Part shown: piece after piece, positions 34,077 through 43,756 of the stretch | Position numbering within the stretch: the first letter of the stretch is position 1 | How the letters are laid out: the number at the start of each line of letters is the position of its first letter | NCBI GenBank assembly: GCA_001632435.1 | Contig: KV423982.1 | Coordinates: 29,341-93,340 of the forward strand | Source: Calocera cornea HHB12733 | Taxonomy: Eukaryota; Basidiomycota; Dacrymycetes; Dacrymycetales; Dacrymycetaceae | DNA: 64,000 nt | Direction of reading: 5' to 3' | The notes under the pieces: model-generated | Told to the model about the DNA's origin: nothing | Database searches by the model: none | What the model saw: the letters and a program-made list of their open reading frames with translations, nothing else | Made by a program: the position numbers and the translations under genes

Positions 34077-34749
34077 TAGATCTTCTCCATGGCTCCCCCA
34101 CCTAAGGGTTGCACTATTGCTTCCGCTCATGTGACATTCACCTAGTGACTTCCCCATTTCCGGGCAAATCAAGTAAAACACACAACTTGGACAAGCAATT
34201 TGGGTAGAAATACTTATACATATCACAACTTGTATCCATCTATGTTCTCTGTTTCAATGAGACTCTTTATCAGCTGGGCCCTTTCATGTGTTCAATTGTG
34301 TGAAACCCATCTTCATTTAAGATATAATATTTTACCTAACCCCTACCCTAACCTTAACCTATCCCCAACCCCAACCCTAACAGTTTGGGCAAAAGCAACC
34401 CAACAGTTAGTGGAAATGTGCCTGACCAGTACTCTTAACCATGTGTACCTTGACCTCTAACACCTACAAGTTGTGTGCACCCTAGCACAGCCACTTGTGG
34501 AAATGTGCCCAAATAATTTCTTTTTATTCAAATCTGTAGCTGCTTTTGAACAATTTGGCCTCCTTATTATGAGCACATTGTGTTATTGCAGTTTGTGAAG
34601 TGAAGCAAAATTTAATTTCTGCAAGCGCAGAGGGGTACTGGTTGTGGCTGTGGTAATATCATGTGGATGCGCGGAGGCAATGCTATCACATGAGGGCACA
34701 AGCGGAAGCAGTGGTGTGGCCCAGGTGGGGGAGCCATGGCTCAGATCTA
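34077..34749. mobile_element. 673-bp inverted-repeat element with telomere-like core
   Basis: Left end 34077-34134 and right end 34686-34749 are imperfect inverted repeats (TAGATCT, GCCATGGCTCCCCCACCT-type, TTGCTTCCGCT, CATGTGA in order). ATG flanks it on both sides, a possible 3-bp target duplication. The interior is AT-rich and holds CCCTAA-like repeats (34335-34381). Confidence 0.65.
34335..34381 (-). repeat. Degenerate interstitial telomere-like repeat (CCCTAA/TTAGGG type)
   Basis: About eight imperfect units such as CCTAAC, CCCTAC, CCCTAAC, CTTAAC and CCCAAC in 47 bp. TTAGGG is the usual telomere repeat of basidiomycetes. Confidence 0.7.
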
Positions 34750-34785
34750 ATGTAGCCCATAGCTCACACCGGTCATATAGCCTTA

Positions 34786-35330
34786 GAGCCTGTTTGGTAA
34801 CCGTAATCTGTCATATCTTGAGGCATAATCTGGGCAGATACTTCGGTCAGAATCTGCAAGATCACAGACATGTTCAGCACCACAAAATGTCCTAGATTGT
34901 GTGCCTCAATCTACACCAAATGCCAGATACACCTCTGGACCTGTATATGTGTCCTCAATCTCAATCTCAAATCACTTCCAACCCAAATGGAAACACACTT
35001 TTTTAACAAGCACGTGCCTGAACCACTGGCAGATGTGGCATCTTGGCATCCTTGTCATTTCCATGAACTTACCCCTTGCTTCAGCATACCCATTACATTG
35101 TGTTGCAATTTCTACAGTGTTTCCATGACATTACCTTCTTGAACCATCCAGTAACCAGTCACTGGGGGCAGGAAAAGTGGCCCCTCAGATTGTGCAACAG
35201 AGATCACACTGGTACTGAACGAACCAGGTCCACCCCAGATCATGGAATCTGGGAGATTACAATCTCACACCATGTGCATGTACCTAGATTGTATCTCCCA
35301 CATCACACCCATTGGTTTTCGAACAGGCTC
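34786..35330 (+). mobile_element. Tourist/PIF-Harbinger-like MITE, copy 1
   Basis: 545 bp with TIRs starting GAGCCTGTT and a TTA target-site duplication (34783-34785 and 35331-35333). 3-bp TWA duplications and GxGCCTGTTTGG-like tips are typical of PIF/Harbinger MITEs. Copy 2 (39596-40141) is the same length but inverted. CpG sites of copy 2 often appear here as TG or CA. Confidence 0.85.
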
Positions 35331-35518
35331 TTAAAGTAGTAGTCATCTTGGCTGTTAAGCGTGAGTGAGGCCTCGTCCTGCCCGATCGTGCCGATCCTCG
35401 GCATGCTTGTGAGCGACCTTGAGCTAACGAGAGCTGATGGGTCATACAATGCCAGAAGTGTTCTATTGCTAGGGTCTCCAACATGTCTCAGACACGCTAC
35501 CACAACGCTAAGAAGCAA
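35303..35518 (-). CDS. Possible 3' exon of an unrecognised gene, ending inside the MITE
   Basis: An open frame of 71 codons ending QDDYYFKSLFENQWV-stop. The last nine residues and the stop are encoded by the tip of the MITE. The part before the MITE (CLRHVGDPSNRTLLALYDPS, SMPRIGTIGQDEASLTLNSQ) looks like coding sequence, but no family was recognised and the upstream exon is unclear. It may be a decayed gene truncated by the insertion. Confidence 0.3.
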   Translation of the reverse strand: MLLSVVVACLRHVGDPSNRTLLALYDPSALVSSRSLTSMPRIGTIGQDEASLTLNSQDDYYFKSLFENQWV

Positions 35519-35568
35519 TGCAATGTTATTGGGTTAAGTAAGGACAATGACAATCTGACCGATGAGAA

Positions 35569-35606
35569 CGACGCCTGACCGACGCCTGACCGACGCCTGA
35601 CCGATG
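35569..35606. repeat. 11-bp tandem repeat CGACGCCTGAC, about 3.5 units
   Basis: Perfect units at 35569, 35580 and 35591, then a partial fourth. Confidence 0.85.
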
Positions 35607-35781
35607 CCATGGACCAATGCCGGGGCGAGCACCAGCGATTTTGACCTTGTACCTCCCACATAACGTCGCCTGACTCAGGTAATCTTCTCGCGGACATGCT
35701 TTCAAAACTGACCAGGAAGCAAGCGATCGCTCCACCTAGCCGATCGACCTCATGAATTGACTCCATACTCTGAGGAAAGGG

Positions 35782-36838
35782 TCACGTCGAGCGAGCCGAC
35801 CATAGAGCCTTCATCCGATCCATCTGAGACAACCAAGTCAGCAAATCGAGGAGTGATGAAGCGTCCGTGGGGCTTACAAGCTCCTGGAAGCCGTCCTCTC
35901 TGACGACACGGCCGATGAGAGACTCCAGCTCTTGAGGCGGCATAGAATATATGTCAGGAGCTGTACTTCTAGTGTCTAACTGTGCCGTTTCGACCTGGGC
36001 GCAGATTAAGAGGGATTCATAAGATGAACATGCTTAGTGCATCGGTGCGTTACCTGTGGTGCATTGATCTGACTAGCTTTCAGTCCGATCCGTGGAACCT
36101 GGGAATTCACTGGAGCCCTGGATTGACTCAGCATCACGGATGGCCGCATATTTGCCCCTCCATTGGTCTGTCCAAGCGGTCTCTCGTCGCCAGAATATCG
36201 AACAAGCTGGCTTGGCAAGTACAGAGTATCAGTGGGAGACCTTATCGGACCGACAGGATGGCTAGGATAGGTAGGAATCTGGCCTGGGGTCTGTCCAACT
36301 GGATGGTACGAGTCGCCAGGGCTTTGACTAGGGTAGGCAGAAGGGGTGTCGTTACAGACGGAGGATAAGTACGTAGTGATATCACGAGCGTCTTTCAAGG
36401 AAGTCAACAGAAGCATGAGGCGACAGTAAGTCTGCCCTCATGATACGTGAGATTGACAGGTGCCCAACGTCATGCACGCACCTCTGTGAGTTCTGTGTGG
36501 GAGGCAGATCGATGGAAGAGAATCACGACGTTATCCCTGCTATGTATCCGTAACGGTGGCGAAAAATTGATCTTCGGAAGCGTTGCGTAATATGCGAGAT
36601 CGAGGTTGACAGTCGCCGGCTCGTCGAAGCTCTGGCTATTGGAGACTTTCACTGCGCACGAGATGAGGGAACCATTGAGGGACTTGGTCATTTCGAGATG
36701 GAGGTATGCGTTGCCCTTCTGCAGAGGCACGTCGCGCTTGTCCTCTCGAGCAGTTGCCTCGCCATACGAGAAGGCACGGATGAGACAGCACAATCGGACA
36801 GGAGGTATACCGGACATGATCGTTGCGACGTGTGCCAA
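35782..36838 (-). CDS. Hypothetical protein; beta-rich N-terminus, helical C-terminus
   Basis: Four exons, 297 aa; introns 36432-36481, 35995-36053 and 35824-35877. Not recognised with confidence. Seen: an N-terminal globular part with alternating hydrophobics (AYLHLEMTKSLNGSLISCAV, DNVVILFHRSASHTELTETY) followed by a helix (CRLMLLLTSLKDARDITTYL), a Pro/Ser-rich middle (about 100 aa), and a helical C-terminus (PPQELESLIGRVVREDGF, MDRMKALWSA). A PH-like N-terminus plus a short C-terminal helix is also the layout of the meiotic factor Rec114; this is a weak suggestion only. The start could be Met1 or Met8. It shares a 125-bp promoter with the divergent NUP50-like gene. Confidence 0.65.
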
Positions 36839-36963
36839 GGCGCGTCTGTGACGAGTGGCGGCGACGCGTCGTTCCTAGCCAAAAATGGGATATTCACCGC
36901 CACCGAGGCTGCCCACGCGTCTCGCTTGTCGACGGCGACGTCTGTGTTAAGAGGCATCCCAAC
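36839..36963. promoter_or_regulatory. 125-bp divergent promoter, hypothetical gene / NUP50-like
   Basis: Two start codons on opposite strands only 125 bp apart; no TATA box seen. Confidence 0.45.
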
Positions 36964-39475
36964 ATGAAGCGTCGCGCAGACAAACAGCTCACGCAAGACG
37001 ATGATGATGCAGACGAGATTGGAGATGAGGCGAGTGCTTTCCGTCTTTTTGGTGCCATCCGTGCTGACCGTACCTTTCGTACAGAGTATTGGGTCAGGAT
37101 TTCGACGTGCGCAACAAAGCGAGCTTCAAACTCGACCGTGAGATCGGCGACACTGGTATCAAACGGTAACTGAATCTCCGATTAGAATCAAAGGACTTCC
37201 GAAGCGCCATCAAGCGACCTCGAGTACTGTGCCCTCCGAGCCGTCTGTAAGGGCGATCGTCCCCTCAGTCGCTGCCAGTTTCTCGGCAAATCAAGTATCA
37301 ACAACTGCACCTCCATTTCCGAGTGCCGTCAATACAGCTCCGGGACCTACTGACCAGAACGGTCAGAGCCTGTCCAGGCAGCCGCAGGTATGCTATGCAT
37401 GTGGTACTCGGTTATATGCTGAAGCTGATCGGATGGGGTCAGGCTACACGCGTGCCTAATACTTCTTCGGCTGAGCAGAACTCCGACCTGCCTTTGCCGA
37501 CGTGGGTTCATGAATCTGCTCGTGAGGAATTCAATGAGGCGGACGTCGCTACCAAGTATGACATTATCCGACATGGCCTGAATGTCTCCCTAGTGGATAC
37601 ACTAGAGCGTCTCGTGAAGGCCGATCCCACTCAAGATCTATCCAATGCCATTGAGGCATGCTTGCCTCAGTACAAGGTTCATAGGGCTGCCATTGTCGCC
37701 AAATATGCCCAAAAGACGACAGATCCCGCTTCTCATACAGCCGATGTGATGGTGGGCACTTCCTCCGCCCCTGCTTTGACTGTCAGGCCCTCCGCATCGA
37801 CAGCGACACCGCCGGTCGCATTGCCGGTCCCGCCTTCGACGCCGTTCGTGTTTGGAGGGAAAGTTGCAACATTTGACACCTCGCACACGACCTCCTCGGC
37901 CAGGCCGGCGGTTGGAGTTCCAGTGGCCCCACTTGGTGGTTTTACCATGTTCGGGGATGCGAAGATACCCGTGTTTGGTTTGGCGTCCTCGTCACCGGCT
38001 ACAGATTCCCCTTCTTCAAGTGATTCTGCCTCGTCGATTGCGATGCTTCCCGATTCAGCTCTGGACGCAGTGCCGACATCCAACTCAAATACGCATTCCG
38101 CTGCTGGAGCAATACCAAAACCGTCGCCTTTCGGGCCCTTCGGAGAATTCTCGAAACCTAAAGTTCCCAGTCCACTCGCTAGTCAGCCCCCAATCTCTGC
38201 AGACAGGCACGTACCTGCTGCGGCAAGTGCATTCAGTGGCTCTTCGGGTTTCGGATCTACCTTGTCTTTCGGCAACCCAGGACACTCGTTCGGTGCCATA
38301 GGGATCCAGCCGCCGGCAGCTTTTACAACGAGCGCATCGCTATTCTCTCAAGTACCTAAACCGACGGGATCGACATCTACTCTATTTGGAAGTGCATTGG
38401 CAGGCTCGGCCGCATTCGGATTGGGTAAACCTTCATCGTCGAGCGGCACTGGCTTTACATTCGCTACTGGCCCTTTGCCCTCAGCACAGTCAACGAACTC
38501 TACGGGGGGTTCTGAAGACAACGACAAAAGTCCAGATGGTAGTGGTGGCAAACTCAGTGCCCTGGGACCATCTCCAGCATCTACCGCCATCCCAACACGT
38601 GATGCGACTCCGGAACTGGAAGGAGAAGGGGAAGAGAACGAGATCACTTTACACGACACCCGTTGCAAGCTGTACCAAGCGATGGTGAAGCAAGATGGAG
38701 GACCTGAGTGGAGTGACAGGGGCGTAGGTGTGGTCCGCTTGAAGAAGGACAGAGACAGCGAGAAGAAGCGACTACTTTTCCGCCAGGATGGCACATCTCG
38801 CGTCCAAATGGTTAGTTTCCTTTTTACCAGCAAAGACCTGCGTTGACCCATGCGTAGAACTTCTATATCTACCCCACACTCCAAGCTACAGTGGACCAAA
38901 AGATTGTTTCGTTCACAGGACTTGATAGTGGCAAGCCTTGTGCTTACAGAATGCGCTGCAAAACAGCGGAAGATGCACACTCGTTCAAAGCCAGTCTCCA
39001 GCAGGAGGTCGAAGCGTTGGTGAACGCTGCACCTGGTATTCAGCCAGGGGTCCAAAAGGCGTCCGAAGAACCTCAAATAGAGGAAACGCAGGGCACCACG
39101 AAGGCAGAGGCGATGGTCAAGGCAGGTACCGCGATTCAGCTTCTTGACAAGCCCGACATCGAGGAAGCCAAGACTGACGAGAGCCGTGAAAGCCAAGCGC
39201 CAATTGAAGACGCGGAAGAAAAAGGAGAGGGCGTTGAGATTGACGAGGACGAGGAAGGGGCAGTGGCAGTGGATGACGATGATGACGAGGTGGAATATGA
39301 CCAGGGTGAGTATGAATACGATGACGGGGAAGGCGATGAAGAGCAGTACGACGAGAATGATGACGATGGGGACGCTGAAGGTGAAGAGGAAGAGCAGCGT
39401 GCCGCAGACGGTGACGAGAGGCACCCTGCAGAGCCAGAAGTGGTAGAATTGCTGTCCGATGATGATGAGGAGTAG
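36964..39475 (+). CDS. NUP50/Nup2-like FG nucleoporin with RanBP1 domain
   Basis: Five exons, 768 aa; introns 37030-37084 (GC-AG type), 37138-37185, 37388-37442 and 38811-38857. Seen: an N-terminal importin-alpha-binding NUP50 motif (MKRRADKQLTQDD; GSGFRRAQQSELQTRP; IKGLPKR); a long FG region (PFVFGG, GFTMFGD, PVFGL, SSGFGSTLSFG, TLFGSALAGSAAFGLG); a RanBP1-type domain (DTRCKLYQAMVKQ ... WSDRGVGVVRLKKDRDSEKKRLLFRQDGTSRVQ ... RMRCKTAEDAHSFKASLQQE); and a 100-aa Asp/Glu tail. Its role would be displacing cargo from importin alpha at the nuclear basket in a Ran-GTP-dependent way. The acidic tail after the RanBD is unusual for Nup2-type proteins and ends in a SUMO-interaction-like VVELLSDDDEE. 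Confidence 0.9.
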
Positions 39476-39595
39476 GATGTTCGCTTTACATTACAATAAC
39501 GACATTCGAGATGGCAGCTGAGCCACCAGGTCAAAGACAGCGCACCAAAAGTTCCGTGTGTCGCACCGCGACGCGACTCTTGCCTCTGCTCCCTA

Positions 39596-40141
39596 AGAGC
39601 CTGTTCGGCAACCAATGTGCGTGATGTGGGAGATACAATCTAGGTGCATGCACATGTTGTGAGATCGTAATCTCCCAGATTCCGTGATCTGGGGTGGACC
39701 TGGTGCGTTCGGTACCAGTGTGCTCTCTGTGGTGCAATCTGAGGGGCCGCTTTTCCTGCCCCCAGTGAACGGTTACTGGATGGTTCCAGAAGGGAATGTC
39801 ATGGAAACACTATGGAAACTGCAACACAATGGAACGGGTATGCCGAAGCAAGGGGTAAGTTCATGGAAATGACAAGGATGCCGAGATGCCACGTCTGCCG
39901 GCGGTTCAGGCACGTGCTTGTGGAAAAAGTGTGTTTCCATTTGGGTTGGAAGCGACGCGAGATTGAGATTGAGGACGCAGATACAGGTCCAGAGGTGTAT
40001 CTGGCGTTTGGTGTAGATTGAGGCACGCAATCTAGGACATTTTGTGGTGCCGAACATGTCCGTGATCTTGCAGATTCTGACGGAAGTATCTGCCCAGATT
40101 ATGCCTCAAGATACGACAGATTACGGTTACCGAACAGGCTC
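39596..40141 (-). mobile_element. Tourist/PIF-Harbinger-like MITE, copy 2 (inverted)
   Basis: 546 bp, ends GAGCCTGTTCGG and CCGAACAGGCTC, TAA target duplication (39593-39595 and 40142-40144). It fills most of the 715-bp interval between NUP50-like and the TBC gene and ends 49 bp before the TBC start codon. It retains many CpGs that are TG/CA in copy 1. Confidence 0.88.
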
Positions 40142-40190
40142 TAAACCGTACTGGAGCTGTCACAGGCCAACGCGCCGTTGCTCCTCTCTT

Positions 40191-42506
40191 ATGGCTGCAC
40201 CTCCCGCGAGGCCACACATATTGCTCAGACCCTCCGCCGCAATCCTATCCGACTGGCAATCCGACTGGGCTGCAGATGACGATGCCTGGGATTCTACCTC
40301 CGACTCGGAATCAGTCAAAAAGCCTTCGCCGCTCGTCCCTTTCGGCAAGAAGGCGCTCGCAAGCAGCACGTCGCTTGCCTCCCTGGAACGCCCCTCGAGC
40401 TCAGCGAGCAGTCACCGGTCGGTGAATCCCTCGACTTCTGAAGCAGGTGGTACTGCGACAAGACCCGTGGCTACGCCGATACCGGCGCGTCCGGGAGGAA
40501 GGGGCCGTACCTCGTCCAGAGCATCAAACCAATCTCAAGACCATGCGTTCTCCTTTACTCACATCGTTGCGCCCTCACCGTCTTCTTATCCATCACCACA
40601 TGGCGGCCTCCATATGCCTGCACCCGTCAGGGCGACGGCGGACGATGAGAATGTTTTAGTGCGAGAGCGTGAACAGGCCGGCTGGGTCCGTATTCGTACG
40701 ATCGAGAAGCTGGAAGAAGACTCGCCCAAATCCTCTCCCGGCACTGAAGGGCATCTCAGCTCTCCAGAAACCACCCGCATAGAAAGCCGAGTCGATGATG
40801 TAGAGGTTGAGATGGTGGTTGGGGATTTAGAGCTCGAATCGTCCCGATCTCCAGTGCCCGCATCAACAAAACCCGCGCTTCCGCGGAGGGGTAAGGAATC
40901 CGTCAAGGTGGACGTGGAGCAACGGGTCAAAGGTATGCTCTGTGATCCGTGATGAATGTCTTTTCACCGGTTACCAGATCCTTTTTCCGTCCTGCGAGCG
41001 GCACCGGTGCCTCCAACGCCCGCGACTCCGTACACACCGCCTACGTTCGGACCTCGGCCCTTGGGTCACAGCAGCTTAAACCCTGCCCCTTCCAGAGAGA
41101 GTGTTAGCGCCAACGGGAGCACCGGGGTTCTGGCAGGCCCTGATTTGAAGCGGAGCATGAGCTCTCGTACATCTCGTCGCAGGGAGCGCCTCATACGCTG
41201 TCTCACGAAAGACGACGTCGACATGGGTAAGCCAACCTGAATTGTACCCTGTATGGTGAAGGTCCTTTCTTGACCAGATGTGCAGCAGACCTTATGCAAA
41301 TATCCTGGCAAGGCATCCCGGCTGACTTGCGACCTATCGTTTGGCAGTTGTTGCTTGTAAGCATGACTACCCCTTTCATCTTCTCCAGGCCTGACGGTTC
41401 GCTTTAGACATACCTGCCCCTGCCTTCAGCGCAGCGTCTGAACAAATTACACGTGAAACGGCAGGAATATGCCTCCCTGACTTCCCTCACGTTCTCCAAG
41501 CCCTTGGAACAAACTATATGGCATCAAATCGCAATAGATGTACCACGTACTCGACCTGGTGTACCTCTGTGGGCTGATCCAACTACGCAGAGAGTAAGTA
41601 TGACTCGAAAGTAGCCATGTTGTTTCTGACGATTGCACAACAGTGCCTCGAACGGATCTTGTATCTTTGGGCAATACGACACCCTGCATCTGGCTATGTC
41701 CAAGGTATCAATGATCTTGTAACGCCATTCTTCCATGTCTTCCTCTCTTTCTACATAGGCATGTCCTCCTTGCGTCTTCGTCTCTCGCTTCCTGACCATC
41801 GTTCAGATGGGGATCCTTCCACCTTCTCCCCATCTCACTTGCCCCAGTCCGCCTTAACGGCAATCGAGGCGGATTCGTTTTGGTGTCTTTCAAACTTACT
41901 GGACGGCATTCAAATGAACTATATACACGGTCAACCGGGCATAGTGAATGCGTTGAACAAAATGAGTGAGCTTGTGGGACGTTTAGACCGTGAGTGTATG
42001 AAAACTGAGGAGACGGAGACTGAGAATTTCTGTTCATAGACAAGCTTTCGCAGCATCTGGCGCAGGAAGGCGTCGAATATATGCAGTTCGCATTTCGCTG
42101 GATGAATTGCTTGCTCATGCGAGAGCTGAGCGTGGAAAATACTATTAGAATGTGGGACACCTACATGGTTGGCTTCAATCTTTCTTGAGTCAAGAGGTTT
42201 TCTGATGAGCATCGTTAGTGCGAGGGTAGCCAAGCATTTTCTCAGTTTCATCTTTTCGTGTGCACAGCATTTTTGTTGACATGGAGTCAACAGCTACTCG
42301 AGATGGATTTCCAGGTGGGTATGATCTTTCACACCGGTGCATCTGGGCTCATCCGTGCTACGCTTGCAAAGGGCATGATCATGTTTCTGCAGTCCCTGCC
42401 AACGCAAGACTGGAATGACCGCAACATTGAAGAGTTGATGGGCAAGGCGTGGCAGCTCAGCAACACCTGGAAGGATGCGCAAGGTCATCTGGGTGCCCCT
42501 GGCTGA
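40191..42506 (+). CDS. TBC-domain Rab GTPase-activating protein (GYP1/TBC1D22-like)
   Basis: Eight exons, 650 aa; introns 40933-40977, 41227-41285, 41357-41407, 41594-41643, 41990-42039, 42168-42218 and 42315-42371. Seen: a disordered Ser/Pro-rich N-terminal 330 aa, then a TBC domain: ISWQGIPADLRPIVWQLLL; IWHQIAIDVPRTRPG with the catalytic Arg finger; RILYLWAIRHPASGYVQGIN with the Gln finger; DSFWCLSNLLDGIQMNYI; VEYMQFAFRWMNCLLMREL; FSQFHLFVCTAFLLTW; and a final MIMFLQSLPTQDW. These blocks resemble yeast Gyp1p, which stimulates GTP hydrolysis by Ypt1/Rab1 at the Golgi. The start Met follows the MITE by only 49 bp, so the 5' UTR is very short or lies inside the transposon. Confidence 0.92.
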
Positions 42507-42690
42507 TCCACGTGTGCATGCTGCAGAAGCGGCGTAATATAAGGCCAGCAGACATCAATGTATATCACTTGTATTTAACATGCAGTCCGCTTGTAATATA
42601 CCCCTCAAGCCCACCGCCCGCGCGCCTTGCTTCGCGATGCGATGCGATGTGGACGTATGTAGCGTTTTATATTGACTAACTTACTGGTAG

Positions 42691-43071
42691 TACTGTACTA
42701 GCCAGTGAAGATGCGCTTCGTCACCTGTGACCAGGCCCTGTCAGTGCGCACCTTTTCCCCCGTCACCAAGTGTGAGAAAGCCTGCGCACTTGCGTTGATA
42801 GGTCCGGAGATAACTCTAAACCCGGACAGGCCTTAACTACTGTACTGTTGACTTGAGCGCAGCTACATTGTTCCTCACTCCTGAGGGTTGCCACAGCACT
42901 TCTTGGGGTATCACAAGTGCTTGCCTTCAAGCTTTTAATCACTGCAGTCTGGATTTCCGCATAACATCTCCCTCTGAATTGCGCACCGTCACCACAGTCC
43001 AGGTGCGCTGCGCACTTAACCTAGTGAACTTTTGCATCCGGTATTGCGCACCTTCGCTGGCTAGTACAGTA
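42691..43071. mobile_element. 381-bp MITE with 26-bp TIRs, TA-type target
   Basis: Ends 42691-42716 and 43046-43071 are inverted repeats (24 of 26 match; tip TACTGTACTAGCCAG). TA at both tips suggests the TA target of Tc1/mariner elements. No coding capacity. Confidence 0.75.
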
Positions 43072-43200
43072 TCTTCACCCAGCCGGCACGTGATGCTTTG
43101 GCTTCTTGGACCTCTGCCTTACTTCGTGCGCGAGAGGAATACCGTGCCGCGATGTGAAGATGAAAAGTTCTGGTGTTAGGATTCAATTCGGCTTTACAGT

Positions 43201-43756
43201 TGCTTCCGTTGTCCTATCAGCTTCTATGAAATTGTTTTATGGGCTCCTTTGTTTGCCGTCTGTATGCAGTGAAAGCTTTGCGTCCGTGTCCTTTCTTGTT
43301 TCCTTTGTGCTTTTTGCTTCCGCTCGGCAATTCACCACCGCTACCTGGCTTTTTTCCACCCGACTGTTTGTTTCCGCAGTGGGAGGTTTTGCAGCCACTC
43401 AAACACTTGCTTCCCCTTCTCTTCAACCTGAGTTTGTTCCCGCTTTCTATGATTTTGCTTCCATCGTCAAGCCATGGTTTATAACAGGGGCAAACTAGAG
43501 GTGGAAGCAAGCTTTCAACTGGAAACATACAGTACACCAGAAGAGAGCCCAAAGCGGAAGTAACCTAATGGACGGAAGCAAACCCCTGGAGGTAAGCAAG
43601 CTGTGCAGTCGAAGCAAACAAACAAAAGGATGCAAAGCTGGGAGCCGAAGCAGACTGAGACGCGGGCTTAAATACCCAAGCGGAACTCTGACCAGGCGGA
43701 AGCAAACGGAAAAACAGGGGGAATACAGGACCTTCCAAACGGAAGCAAAGGGCCCC
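43201..43756. repeat. Largest two-armed TTTGCTTCCGCT array
   Basis: Left arm (43201-43465): TTCC-type copies at about 43201, 43276, 43295, 43311, 43333, 43366, 43387, 43404, 43431 and 43451. Right arm (43501-43750): GGAAGCAAA-type copies at about 43501, 43517, 43537, 43552, 43571, 43588, 43607, 43626, 43644, 43677, 43696 and 43740. Spacing is mostly 16-20 bp; the polarity flips near 43480. The ends read TTGCTTCCGTTG and CAAACGGAAGCAA, i.e. short inverted tips. It abuts and cuts an HMG-box frame. Confidence 0.75.

Noticed and set aside
38348..39424. 358-codon open frame on the minus strand
   Set aside because: Antisense to the NUP50-like gene; its hydrophobic start is the complement of the Asp/Glu repeat.
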